The position numbers and the translations under genes are program-made. A model generated the notes under the pieces. It saw nothing but the letters and a program-made list of their open reading frames with translations. It was not told the DNA's origin and did no database searches. Below are positions 16,331 to 24,920 of a stretch of 59,270 nt of DNA, in pieces. The first letter of the stretch is position 1. Each line of letters starts with the position of its first letter. Source of the stretch: Acidimicrobiia bacterium (GTDB taxonomy: Bacteria; Actinomycetota; Acidimicrobiia; Acidimicrobiales; Aldehydirespiratoraceae); the NCBI GenBank assembly GCA_022828135.1, contig JAJEJB010000022.1:1-59270 (forward strand). Reading direction: 5' to 3'.

Positions 16331-18013
16331 TCAGGCGAGGGCGTCGGCGTGGGCTTGCAGCAGCGGGACCACTAGGTCGGGGTGCATCCGTCCCATGCCG
16401 CACTCGGCGGCGACGCCGAAGTGAGTGAGATGGCGGCGAGCGGCCACCATCCGTCGCTTGGCGCCGGCACCGCCGTCTTCGTGGTGCACCAGCCCGAGGT
16501 AGACGTGACAGCCGCCGATGCGGAGGCCGCGCAACGGAGCGAAGTACGCGTCGTCGTCACGGTCGATCGGGACCGGCATGTGCACGAAGTCGATGCGGCG
16601 TCCCGAGTTGCCGACCACGAAGTTCGCGAGCGCCACGCATTGGGCGAGGTCGGCCGGTTCGACGAAGTGCTCGTCGTGCATGCTCCCGTAGCAGAAGTGG
16701 TAGCCGACGACGACGTCGTCGGGGATCCCCATGCTGATCGCCGGCGTCTGCAGCGCGATCCGTTCCATCGGATCGCCGGCGGGCGCCCAGTCGAAGAGAT
16801 CGTTGAAGACGACGGTCTCCCAGCACGCATCCCATTGGATCGTTAGGTCGTGGTGCGGAACCGCCTGGCACAACCGCCGGACCTCCTCGGCCATCGCCAG
16901 CGTGTAGGCCGTGTTCACCCGATCAGCGTCGTCGGTGTCGTGGAACCACCACGACACTGCGCTCTGCGGGGCCGGCAACGAGACCTGGAAGCGGATTCCG
17001 GCCGGGATCCGGCCGGCCGAGCGCAACTCACAGAAGATCTCGTACGACTCAACCGCGGCCTCGACGTAGCCGAGCCGATCAAAGTTTGGCATTCCGACGT
17101 CGTCTCGCACCCGGAACAGCCACGCATCCTCTTCGAGATCACCCGGCCGCCACCCGTCGGGATCGTCCGCGAACGATGCCGGCTGGGAGACGGTCTCGAG
17201 GCCGGGATTGGGATGGAAGACGTGGACGGCCTGGAACGTCGTCCAGTCGAGGCGGTCACCGGTCTCGCCGTCGGGGATGGCCGCGAGATGGGCACCCAGG
17301 TGCTCGGTGCAGATCTCCATCACTTCGGCCGCGGTGTCGCGGGGAACGCTGCCGACAAGGTGGGCGCGGCCGACGGCCCGGGGAGCGGCGCGTTCGGGGC
17401 GCCGCGGCACTCCGAGCGCTTCGGGCGTGGGGCGGTCCTGGCGGAAGATTTGCCCGAGCGGGGCGTAGGCCTTGCCCAGCCGGCCGAGCGGGTCGAGGCG
17501 TTCGGGTTCGAGTCTCCCGGTGTCGCCCATCAGCCCCGGCTCGAAGTGAAACCGCACGACCTCCCCGACCACCATCAGGCCGTCGCCGAACGGTCGGGCC
17601 TCGCGCACGACGCACTCGAGCGAGGCAGGCGACTCGTCGACCAGCGGGGGCTTCACGTCCACCGCCGCCACCGGGGTCAGACCGGCGAGGGCGAACTCGT
17701 CGACCGGCGTGTCGACCCGGGATGCGGTCGTCTCCATCGGCTCGGCCAGCGCGACGCTCACGGTGTTCACCACGAACTCGCCGGTAGAGCGGATGTTCGC
17801 CGCGGTGTCGCCGGCGAGATCGGCGCTGAACATCACCAGCGGCGGCGAGCTGCTTACGCCGTTGAAGTACGAGTGCGGCGCGAGGTTGCGTGTCCCGTCG
17901 GAGGAGACGGTCGACACCCACGCGATGGGGCGTGGGACGATGATCGACGACATCAGCCGGTAGGCGCCGTCGCCGGTGAGGTCGGTGCTGGTGACGGTCT
18001 CTTTGCCGGGCAT
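16331..18013 (-). CDS. Flavin reductase-like / MetE-like fusion protein (560 aa)
   Basis: Two domains lie in one frame. Residues ~1-200 resemble flavin-reductase-like FMN-binding proteins (YRLMSSIIVPRPIAWVSTVS, then NLAPHSYFNGVSSSPPLVMF). After a basic, Pro-rich linker (~200-222), residues ~225-560 resemble the barrel of cobalamin-independent methionine synthase/UROD-like proteins. That part starts HLVGSVPRDTAAEV and includes IPDGETGDR, H439-x-C441 in YHFCYGS and C538 in AECGMGR, which parallels the HxC...C zinc site of MetE. ATG 18013 starts 26 bp after the ThDP-enzyme gene. A linked flavin reduction and thiol- or methyl-transfer role is inferred; the reaction is unknown. Confidence 0.7.
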   Translation of the reverse strand: MPGKETVTSTDLTGDGAYRLMSSIIVPRPIAWVSTVSSDGTRNLAPHSYFNGVSSSPPLVMFSADLAGDTAANIRSTGEFVVNTVSVALAEPMETTASRVDTPVDEFALAGLTPVAAVDVKPPLVDESPASLECVVREARPFGDGLMVVGEVVRFHFEPGLMGDTGRLEPERLDPLGRLGKAYAPLGQIFRQDRPTPEALGVPRRPERAAPRAVGRAHLVGSVPRDTAAEVMEICTEHLGAHLAAIPDGETGDRLDWTTFQAVHVFHPNPGLETVSQPASFADDPDGWRPGDLEEDAWLFRVRDDVGMPNFDRLGYVEAAVESYEIFCELRSAGRIPAGIRFQVSLPAPQSAVSWWFHDTDDADRVNTAYTLAMAEEVRRLCQAVPHHDLTIQWDACWETVVFNDLFDWAPAGDPMERIALQTPAISMGIPDDVVVGYHFCYGSMHDEHFVEPADLAQCVALANFVVGNSGRRIDFVHMPVPIDRDDDAYFAPLRGLRIGGCHVYLGLVHHEDGGAGAKRRMVAARRHLTHFGVAAECGMGRMHPDLVVPLLQAHADALA

Positions 18014-18039
18014 CGGTGGGGTCTCCGATCCGTTCGTGG

Positions 18040-19734
18040 TCAGTACTTCTGGACCCAGCCCTCCGGGTCCCAGGCGAGCGGTGCGACGGCGTCGATGTCG
18101 GTGACGATGTCGATCACCGTCGGTTGGCCGGCGTCCAGGCCCCGGTGCAGGGCCGGCGCGATCTGGCTGGGGTCCTTCACTCTGATGCCGAGTGCGCCGA
18201 TCTCGTTGGCGATGGCCGCGAAGTTGACCTCCCGATGAACCCAGAGGTCGCGGGAGCGGTCGGTCTCGTCGCCGTCGTAGGCCAGCACGAAGCCGCGCCG
18301 CGACTGGTTGCCGGAGTGGTTGTTGTTCACGACGGTGACGGTGTTGATGCCGTGGCGGACGGCGGTCTCGATCTCGGCGATGTGGTACCAGAAGCCGAGG
18401 TCGCCCGTGAACGCGATGACGGGACGCTCCGGCACCGCGCACTTGGCGCCGAACGCCGCGCTGAAGGCCCAGCCGAGATGCCCGGAACTGCGGATGTAGG
18501 TCTGGGTCGGCGCGGTGATCTCGAACATCGACGCCATCCACATCCCCGCGTGCCCGGTGTCGACCACCATCACCCCGTCGGCGGGCAGTGCGGCCGTGAG
18601 CTCGGCGCAGAGCCGCTCCGGCCGGATAGGCGCGGTGTCGGATCCGGCGAACGCCCGGCGCTTGTCGAGCCATGCCGCTCGCCGGGCTTCGATACGCGCC
18701 CGCCATTCAGGGCGGGCACGGCGGAACGAAGAGGCCCGCGCCGCGAGTTCGCTCACCGCGCTGTCGAGGTCGCCCGCCGCGCCCGCGAACGCCGGGAGAT
18801 TGCGGCCGATCATCTCTGGGTCGATGTCGATCTGGAGCACGTCTGCCTGCGGGGTCGGCATCCGCCAGAAGTTGGTGACCATGCTTCCGGTCGAGCTGCC
18901 GAGCACGAGCACGACGTCGGCCTCGTGCAGGACCTGGTTGGCCGACTCGCGGGAGTAGGTCCCGATGACTCCGAGGGCGAGCGGGTCGGTCTCGGCGATC
19001 ACCCCCCGGCCACTGAGCGATGTCGCGACCGGAATGCCGGCCTCGGCGCTCAGCCGTCGAACGGCGGCAGTCGCACCGGCCTTGAGCACGCCGCCGCCGG
19101 AGAGGATCACCGGCCGCACGGCTGTCGCCAAGCGATCCGCGATGGCGTTGAGTCCCGCGGGATCGACCGGCGGCGGCGCCGGCAGCACCAGCGGCGCGGC
19201 CGGAGGAAAATCAGCCTCGCGCCCGTCGATCTCGCCCTCTTGGCCCTCGAACTGCACGTGGACGGGGCCGGGGTTGCCCGACGCAGCGGCACCGAACGCG
19301 GCGTGAAGGGTGTCGGGTATGTCGGCGGGATCGGTGATCGCCCGGTTGAACTTGGTGTAGGCGTCGAAGGCAGGGAGATCGTCAGCGGCCTGGTAGAGCC
19401 CGTGCCGGCCGTCCAGCGGCGGGTTCCCGCCGGTGAGGGCTACCACCGGCGACGATGCCAGCGTGGCGTCGCGCAGGCCGGCCGCGAGGTTGAGGGCGCC
19501 GACTTGTTGGGCCATGCAGACGGCGGGCCGTCGCGCCACCCGCGCGTAGCCGTCGGCCATGTAGGCGGCCGACTTCTCGCCGTGGGTGTGGACCGCGACG
19601 ATGGGCGTGCGGCGCTCGATCTCTGCCAGTGTTCGCCGGAGCACCGCCGGCACCATGAATACGTGGGTCACGCCGAAGGCGTCGAGCTGCTCCGCGAGGT
19701 ACGCGGCCGCCCGGCGCCGCCCGACGGCCGTCAT
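18040..19734 (-). CDS. Thiamine-diphosphate-dependent enzyme, acetolactate synthase-like (564 aa)
   Basis: This has the three-domain ThDP-enzyme layout. The N-terminal PYR domain carries the catalytic Glu in VHTHGEKSAAYMADGYARV. The central domain has ILSGGGVLKAGATAAVRRL. The C-terminal PP domain has the cofactor motif TGDLGFWYHIAEIETAVRHG then INTVTVVNNN. Family members decarboxylate or ligate 2-keto acids, for example acetolactate synthase, benzoylformate decarboxylase or oxalyl-CoA decarboxylase. Here it stands next to a Rieske oxygenase, so a ring-cleavage keto acid is a plausible substrate. The start ATG 19734 overlaps the Rieske gene stop as ATGA. Confidence 0.85.
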   Translation of the reverse strand: MTAVGRRRAAAYLAEQLDAFGVTHVFMVPAVLRRTLAEIERRTPIVAVHTHGEKSAAYMADGYARVARRPAVCMAQQVGALNLAAGLRDATLASSPVVALTGGNPPLDGRHGLYQAADDLPAFDAYTKFNRAITDPADIPDTLHAAFGAAASGNPGPVHVQFEGQEGEIDGREADFPPAAPLVLPAPPPVDPAGLNAIADRLATAVRPVILSGGGVLKAGATAAVRRLSAEAGIPVATSLSGRGVIAETDPLALGVIGTYSRESANQVLHEADVVLVLGSSTGSMVTNFWRMPTPQADVLQIDIDPEMIGRNLPAFAGAAGDLDSAVSELAARASSFRRARPEWRARIEARRAAWLDKRRAFAGSDTAPIRPERLCAELTAALPADGVMVVDTGHAGMWMASMFEITAPTQTYIRSSGHLGWAFSAAFGAKCAVPERPVIAFTGDLGFWYHIAEIETAVRHGINTVTVVNNNHSGNQSRRGFVLAYDGDETDRSRDLWVHREVNFAAIANEIGALGIRVKDPSQIAPALHRGLDAGQPTVIDIVTDIDAVAPLAWDPEGWVQKY

Positions 19735-20846
19735 GGGGTCTCCCGCGCCACGCGCACGAGGTCGTGGAAGTAGGCGATTGCATGCTCGCTGCCGACCCCG
19801 TGGGCCGGGTTGCACACGAGCATGTTGGTGGCCGCGGGATCGCCCCGCATCCCGCGCTGAGCGCCGGCGACGACCGCGGCGTCCTCTGCGCCGGTGGTGG
19901 TCTCATGGTGGAGCGCGTACTCGCGGATGGCGTCGACCGGCTGCTCGCCCGTCGCGTACCAGCGGTAGTGGTACGTCGACTCGGCCACCGTCCGGGGATA
20001 CATGTGGCGGATACACCAGACCAGACCCACCCCGGGCAGCGGGTAGAGGCCCATCGCAGTGTTGGGCCAGACGTGCCAGAGCCGCTGGATCATCGACGGG
20101 TCCCGGCCCCCGACGATGTGGCGTTGGACGAGTCCCGCCGCCGAGACCTGGTACGAGTCTGGGTCGATGATGTTGCCGGTCAGGTACTTGTGAACCGGGC
20201 CGCAGTGGTAGCACTCCGAGAAGTTCTCGACCGAGGCCTTCCAGTTGGCTTCGTGGCGAAGCGGGGACTGGTACACCAGCTCCATTTCTTCCGGGCTCGG
20301 TGCCCAAGTCTCGATCTCGGCTCGCAGGCCCGGGTAGCAGTCCTCGAACGACGGGCCGTCGGCGTCGAGGCTCACAAAGAGAGCGCCAGCGACCGTCTCG
20401 AGCCGGATGGGCCGGAGGCCGAGCGTGGCTTGATCGAACCCGGCAACGTCCGCCGCGTGGGGCGCGTAGAACAGCGACCCGTCGGACGCATACGTCCATG
20501 CGTGGTACGGGCATGTGAGCCAGCGAGCGTTGCCACAGCCTGCCGCGACCGCGTGGCCACGGTGGCGGCACACATTGTGGAAGGCACGGACGGCGCCGTC
20601 GTCGCCCCGGATGAGCAGCACCTCGTGATCGAGGATCGCCTCGACGGCGTAGTCGCCCGGCTCGCCGATGTCGGCCTCGTGCCCGAGACACACCCAGCTC
20701 CGCTGGAAGATCCGCTCGTCCTCCAGTGCCAGCGTCTCGGCGGAGGTGTAGTCGCCGTGAGCCAGGCCGGCCCGCATCCGGGCGGAGTCGTTGTCGCATG
20801 CGACCTCGTGGAGGGCGGCGTACAGACGAGCGGCCGGGGAGGTCAT
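19731..20846 (-). CDS. Rieske non-heme iron oxygenase, alpha subunit type (371 aa)
   Basis: The Rieske cluster ligands are seen in NVCRHRGHAVAAGCGNARW followed by TCPYHAWTY (CxH and CxxH, residues ~85-115). The mononuclear iron site is in ENFSECYHCGPVHKYL, with the two His ligands of the 2-His-1-carboxylate triad. Such enzymes hydroxylate or demethylate aromatic or quaternary-amine substrates and need a separate reductase, which is not encoded here. The flavin-reductase fusion two genes downstream might contribute electrons, but that is speculation. It is coupled to the ThDP enzyme (ATGA) and 13 bp from the cupin gene. Confidence 0.88.
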   Translation of the reverse strand: MTSPAARLYAALHEVACDNDSARMRAGLAHGDYTSAETLALEDERIFQRSWVCLGHEADIGEPGDYAVEAILDHEVLLIRGDDGAVRAFHNVCRHRGHAVAAGCGNARWLTCPYHAWTYASDGSLFYAPHAADVAGFDQATLGLRPIRLETVAGALFVSLDADGPSFEDCYPGLRAEIETWAPSPEEMELVYQSPLRHEANWKASVENFSECYHCGPVHKYLTGNIIDPDSYQVSAAGLVQRHIVGGRDPSMIQRLWHVWPNTAMGLYPLPGVGLVWCIRHMYPRTVAESTYHYRWYATGEQPVDAIREYALHHETTTGAEDAAVVAGAQRGMRGDPAATNMLVCNPAHGVGSEHAIAYFHDLVRVARETP

Positions 20847-20859
20847 GACGGAACGCTGA

Positions 20860-21414
20860 TCACTTGTGGAGGAAGGCCATCGTCTCGCTGTCGCCGGACT
20901 GGAACGCCATCATCCCGTTATACGCGTAGGTGGGCGCGTCCTGCACCGTGTACATCAAGACATCGCGGTCGCCGCTGTTCCAGTGCTCGTGGTACGAGTA
21001 CGACGGGCACGAGAACGAATCGCCGTCTTCCCAGTCGATGCGGTACTCGTCGATCGTGGAGTACCCCGTCCCGCTGATGATGTAGTACATCGACCCGGGC
21101 GTGTGCCGATGCATGTCGATCCGCTCCCCGGGCTTGAGCAGATGGATGGTCACCCACATGGTGGGAATGGTCGAATTGTTGGGCCCGTCCGTCGATCGCA
21201 GCGACACGTAGCGGGTGTTGCCATCCAGGTGGGGATCGTCGGCCATCTCCTCGAGGCGGGTCCGGACCTCGCGCATCGACCACAGCGCAGGGCGGATCAG
21301 CGGCGGCACGGCCCCCGCCATGTAATCGTGATGGCCCTGGATCTCGGCTGCGGACGGCTCCACGGCGCGGAACTCCGTCGGTGTGGTGCTGTTGCGCTTG
21401 AGTGGCTCGGTCAT
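20860..21414 (-). CDS. Cupin-domain protein, gentisate-dioxygenase-like (184 aa)
   Basis: The core shows a cupin metal site: GERIDMHRHTPGSMYYIISG (His-x-His and a downstream Glu equivalent), then WEDGDSFSCPSYSYHEHWNS with the third His. The preceding MWVTIHLLKPGERID resembles one half of gentisate 1,2-dioxygenase, which is about twice as long, so this is a monocupin relative. Either ring cleavage or a sensor/isomerase role is possible. The ribosome-binding site AAAGGAAG precedes ATG 21414. It is the gene nearest to the MarR regulator, 10 bp away. Confidence 0.72.
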   Translation of the reverse strand: MTEPLKRNSTTPTEFRAVEPSAAEIQGHHDYMAGAVPPLIRPALWSMREVRTRLEEMADDPHLDGNTRYVSLRSTDGPNNSTIPTMWVTIHLLKPGERIDMHRHTPGSMYYIISGTGYSTIDEYRIDWEDGDSFSCPSYSYHEHWNSGDRDVLMYTVQDAPTYAYNGMMAFQSGDSETMAFLHK

Positions 21415-21424
21415 GGGCTTCCTT

Positions 21425-21922
21425 TCATTGTCGGATTGTCGAGTTGTCGGGTTGGTCGGAGGCCGGTGTGGCGAAGTGGTGGCGGTAGCCATCGACGACC
21501 CCCGTGAGCAGGGCGACGAGGTCGTGCCGCCGGTCGAACGGAACGAGATCGGTCAGGTACAGCGCGATGAGCTCATCGAGCCGCGCCCGGCACAGAGCGC
21601 CGAAGTCGTGGGTCTCGGCGGTGGCGCGGACCCGTGTGACCCGTCCGTCGTCGGGATCGGTCCGTCGGGCGATCAGGCTGCGCTCTTCGAGCCGGGTGAT
21701 CCGGTAGGTCGCGTGGCGCGGCTCGGCGGCGAGGCGATGGGCGAGATCGGTCATTCGCACGCCGACGGGGTCAGCGGCGAGTACGGCCTCGAGGATCGCG
21801 ACGTCGTCACAGGTGACGCCCAACTCGGCTCGCAGCTCGCGGTCGACGTGGCGAGTCACCATCCGAGAGCCGTCGGTGAATACCTCCCACAAGCGGCGGT
21901 CGATCTGATCGGTGTCGGCCAC
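21425..21922 (-). CDS. MarR-family transcriptional regulator (165 aa)
   Basis: This winged-helix regulator has CDDVAILEAVLAADPVGVRM, TDLAHRLAAEPRHATYRITR LEERSLIARRT and DPDDGRVTRVRATAE. The last of these is the wing motif DxDxRxxxVxxT of MarR proteins. Such regulators usually sense aromatic ligands and repress a divergent or downstream catabolic operon. The gene leads the minus-strand operon of cupin, Rieske, ThDP and fusion genes, and is divergent from the PhyH operon. A likely operator lies between them at 21935-21948. The GTG start at 21922 was chosen for family length. Confidence 0.85.
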   Translation of the reverse strand: MADTDQIDRRLWEVFTDGSRMVTRHVDRELRAELGVTCDDVAILEAVLAADPVGVRMTDLAHRLAAEPRHATYRITRLEERSLIARRTDPDDGRVTRVRATAETHDFGALCRARLDELIALYLTDLVPFDRRHDLVALLTGVVDGYRHHFATPASDQPDNSTIRQ

Positions 21923-21934
21923 GACGCGAATATA

Positions 21935-21948
21935 TTACGAATTCGAAA
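21935..21948. promoter_or_regulatory. Probable MarR operator
   Basis: TTACGAATTCGAAA is a 14-bp palindrome with one mismatched pair, centred on a perfect CGAATTCG core. It sits in an AT-rich island (TATATTACGAATTCGAAATT) 13 bases upstream of the MarR start and ~70 bp before the PhyH start. Binding there would control both divergent operons. Confidence 0.5.
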
Positions 21949-22020
21949 TTCTTGTCAACCGTCCCTCTAGACGAAGCTGGCAACGGCCACCGGAGCGGGT
22001 CAACCAGTACTGTTCATGTC

Positions 22021-22941
22021 GTGACGATCGAGCAGTCTCCAGCCCGGCCAACCGTGGGGGTTCGAGCGGCCGGTCCCTTGTCGCCGGAGGAGATCGACTC
22101 GTACTGGGCAGACGGGTGCTTGTTCGTCGAGCACGCCATCACCGCCGATCAGCTCGAAGCGCTCGTCGCTGACTTCGATGCCTGGGTCGAGGAGAGCCGC
22201 GAGCACACCGAGCCCTACGGCGACACGCTCGCCGGTCGCCCGCGATTCGACCTGGCGCCCGAGCACACCGCCGAGGCGCCACGGCTGCGCCGGGTTGCCT
22301 CGCCGGTCGAGGTCTCGGACAGCTATCTGGCGGTCGTGCGGGACAATCGGGTCCTCGATGCCGTTGCCCAGTTGATCGGGCCGAACGTCGAGTTCAACAA
22401 CTCGAAGATCAACGCCAAGCAACCCGGGGCGTCCACCGAGGTCAAGTACCACCAGGACTTCTTGTTCCAGCCCCACAGCAACGAAGACCTCATCGCCGTC
22501 CTGTTCTTCCTCGACGACGTGACCCTCGAGAACGGTCCGTTGAACGTGGTGCCGGGCACGCATCGCCGCGAACTGTTCGATCATTGGCACGATGGGGTGT
22601 TCACCGGTGCGGTCAGCCCCCAGGTCGTGGCCGACCATGTCGCCGACGCAGTACCGATCTACGGCCCAGCCGGCTCGGCCTGCTTGATGCACACCCGGCT
22701 GTTGCACGGGTCAGCGCCGAATACATCGGACCGTCCGCGGACTCTGTTCATCAGTGAGTACCGGGCTGAGGATTCCAAGCCGCTGCAGGTCAGCCATCTC
22801 CCGAGCATCTACGACGGCGAAGTGGTGCGGGGCGAGCGAACCAACCGCGTGCGGTGCTCGACCTACGAGATGGAGTTCCCCGAGGTGCCGACGGGTGCAT
22901 CCTTCTTCTCGCAGCAGGCCAAGGCCGGCGCGGCGCAGTGA
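22021..22941 (+). CDS. Phytanoyl-CoA dioxygenase-family (PhyH) oxygenase (306 aa)
   Basis: This is a 2-oxoglutarate/Fe(II)-dependent oxygenase of the PhyH family. The iron ligands are visible as VKYHQDFLFQPHS (HxD) and the distal His in MHTRLLHGSAPNTS, followed by the 2-oxoglutarate-binding Arg in RPRTLFISEYRAED. Members hydroxylate carbons in lipids, small acids or natural products. GTG 22021 is preferred; the TTG at 21952 would begin inside the promoter region. The stop overlaps the next gene as GTGA, so it is coupled to the M24 hydrolase. Confidence 0.82.
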   Translation: MTIEQSPARPTVGVRAAGPLSPEEIDSYWADGCLFVEHAITADQLEALVADFDAWVEESREHTEPYGDTLAGRPRFDLAPEHTAEAPRLRRVASPVEVSDSYLAVVRDNRVLDAVAQLIGPNVEFNNSKINAKQPGASTEVKYHQDFLFQPHSNEDLIAVLFFLDDVTLENGPLNVVPGTHRRELFDHWHDGVFTGAVSPQVVADHVADAVPIYGPAGSACLMHTRLLHGSAPNTSDRPRTLFISEYRAEDSKPLQVSHLPSIYDGEVVRGERTNRVRCSTYEMEFPEVPTGASFFSQQAKAGAAQ

Positions 22942-24101
22942 CTTCCGGCGCTGGCCCCCAACGAGGGTTCCCCGTCGAAGAGTTCGCTGATCGCACCCGA
23001 CGATGCCAGGCCCGGATGGCCGAGCGCGGCATCGCAGCCATCCTCGTCACCACCGAGCCGGAGGTCCGGTACTTCACCGGGTTTCACACTCCGTTCTGGC
23101 AGAGCCCGACGCGTCCCTGGTTCACGGTCGTGCCGGCCGCTGGCAAGCCCGTGGCGATCATCCCGAGCATCGGTCGGGCATCGATGGCCGAGACATGGAT
23201 CGACGACATCCGGACCTGGTCGTCGCCCCGGCCGGACGACGACGGTGTGACGTTGTTGGTCGATTGCCTGCGTGAGCTCTCCGCCGGCGGCCGGATCGGC
23301 ATGCCGATGGGTCCCGAGACGCATGTGCGGATGCCGCTTCGTGATCTCGACCGGATGCGGGCAGAAGTCGGTGGTTTCACCGATGTCACCGACATCGTGA
23401 GTGGTCTTCGGATGGTCAAGAGCGAGTTCGAGATCGACAAGCATCGGTTCATCTGCGGCGTGGTGTCCGACGCATTCGACGAGATCCCGAACCTGTTGTC
23501 CACCGGCATGACCGAAAGGCAGGCGTTCGCTGCGTTCCGTGCCGAGATCGTCCGGCAGGGTGCGGATGACGTCCCCTATCTGGTGGGGGCGACGGGTCCG
23601 GGTGGAATCGAGGACATCATCCGGCAGCCGACCGATCGGGAGATCGTCGACGGCGACATGTTGATCTTCGACACCGGCTCGACCTATGACGGGTACTTCA
23701 GCGACTTCGACCGCAACTTCGCCTTCACGAGCGCCACGCAAGCCGCCAGGGACGCCTACCGGGCGGTGTGGGAGGCGACCGAGGCCGGGATCGCCGCGGC
23801 CCGGCCCGGTGCGACGACAACCGATGTCTTCACCGCCATGAACGAGGTGCTGCAACAGGCCGGGTCTCTGGGGAACGATGTCGGACGGATGGGGCATGGT
23901 CTGGGTATGCAGGTCACCGAATGGCCCTCGCACACGGCGTCCGACGACACTCCGATCGTGGAGAAGATGGTGCTCACCCTCGAACCGGGTCTGCTGTGGG
24001 CGCCCGGCAAGGCGATGGTCCACGAAGAGAACATCGTCGTGCGCACAGGCGGTGCCGAGTTGCTCAGCCGGCGGGCCGCTCCCGACCTCCCCATCATCTG
24101 A
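22938..24101 (+). CDS. M24-family metallohydrolase, creatinase/Xaa-Pro peptidase-like (387 aa)
   Basis: The N-terminal creatinase-like domain includes AAILVTTEPEVRYFTGFHTP. The C-terminal pita-bread domain keeps the dinuclear metal ligands. Two Asp occur in IFDTGSTYDGYFSDFDRNF, a His in MGHGLGMQVTEWPS, and two Glu in LTLEPGLLWAP and VHEENIVV. It may be a peptidase or hydrolyse a small amide such as a creatine- or ectoine-type compound. The gene between an oxygenase and a maleate-isomerase homologue points to small-molecule catabolism. The start GTG 22938 overlaps the PhyH stop. Confidence 0.82.
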   Translation: MTSGAGPQRGFPVEEFADRTRRCQARMAERGIAAILVTTEPEVRYFTGFHTPFWQSPTRPWFTVVPAAGKPVAIIPSIGRASMAETWIDDIRTWSSPRPDDDGVTLLVDCLRELSAGGRIGMPMGPETHVRMPLRDLDRMRAEVGGFTDVTDIVSGLRMVKSEFEIDKHRFICGVVSDAFDEIPNLLSTGMTERQAFAAFRAEIVRQGADDVPYLVGATGPGGIEDIIRQPTDREIVDGDMLIFDTGSTYDGYFSDFDRNFAFTSATQAARDAYRAVWEATEAGIAAARPGATTTDVFTAMNEVLQQAGSLGNDVGRMGHGLGMQVTEWPSHTASDDTPIVEKMVLTLEPGLLWAPGKAMVHEENIVVRTGGAELLSRRAAPDLPII

Positions 24102-24874
24102 TGACCGTTCCCGACCTGGTGCAGCTGCCGTTCGACACCGACGACGGCTTCGGTTCCCGGGCCCGCATCGGTCTGATCGTGCTCGAGAGCGATCAGACGA
24201 TCGAAGCCGAGGCCCGCATGCTGGGCCTCCCCGATGTGGACTTCTACCACTCGCGTATCCCCAACTCGATGGAGGTCACGTCAGAGACCCTGACCGACAT
24301 GGAGCAGCGGCTTCCGGCGGCGGCCGCCCTGTTGCCCAGAGAGTTCGAATTCGACGTGATCGGCTATGGCTGCACGTCGGCGGCGACACTGATCAGCGCC
24401 AACCGCGTGACCGCCGCCATCCAGAGCGAACACCCTGGGGTGGCCTGCACCGACCCGATCACCGCCGCCGTCGCTGCGCTCCGTGCTCTAGACGCCTGCC
24501 GAGTCGCCGTTGTCACCCCCTACACCGCTGAGGTCACCGCACCGATCGCTCGGAGTCTCGCTGACGCAGGCCTCTCCGTGACCGCGCTGGGGTCCTTCCT
24601 CGAGTCGAACGATTTCACCGTGGCCCGCATCTCCCCGCAGTCGATCGCTGCCGGTGTGCGGACGATGGCCCGTCGCGCCGATTGCGACGCGGTGTTCGTG
24701 TCGTGCACCAGCCTGCGGCTCCTGGCCTCCGTCGAGGATCTCGAATCAGAAGTTGGCGTGCCGGTCCTATCGAGCAACACGGCCCTGTTCTGGCACGTTC
24801 TCCGCCTGGCCGGCGTTGCCGACGGAATCGATGGGTTGGGCCGGCTCTTCACCCGCCAGCTCACGGCTGGTTGA
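24101..24874 (+). CDS. Maleate isomerase / arylmalonate decarboxylase-family protein (257 aa)
   Basis: This Asp/Glu-racemase-fold protein has the two catalytic cysteines expected of maleate cis-trans isomerases: GYGCTSAATLISANRV and VFVSCTSLRLLASVED. The N-terminal RIGLIVLESDQTIEAEA and later SSNTALFWHVLRLAG fit the same family. It would convert maleate-type acids to fumarate or decarboxylate malonates. TGATG (24099-24103) couples it to the M24 gene. It ends the operon and converges on the LLM oxidoreductase gene. Confidence 0.8.
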   Translation: MTVPDLVQLPFDTDDGFGSRARIGLIVLESDQTIEAEARMLGLPDVDFYHSRIPNSMEVTSETLTDMEQRLPAAAALLPREFEFDVIGYGCTSAATLISANRVTAAIQSEHPGVACTDPITAAVAALRALDACRVAVVTPYTAEVTAPIARSLADAGLSVTALGSFLESNDFTVARISPQSIAAGVRTMARRADCDAVFVSCTSLRLLASVEDLESEVGVPVLSSNTALFWHVLRLAGVADGIDGLGRLFTRQLTAG

Positions 24875-24920
24875 TGGTGGGCAGAGCCCGCGCCGGATGC
24901 CGGTACCGGCACCGTGCCCG

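Noticed and set aside
18016..19773. Long plus-strand open frame of 585 codons opposite the ThDP enzyme
   Set aside because: This is an antisense shadow; the ThDP-binding motifs on the minus strand are unambiguous.
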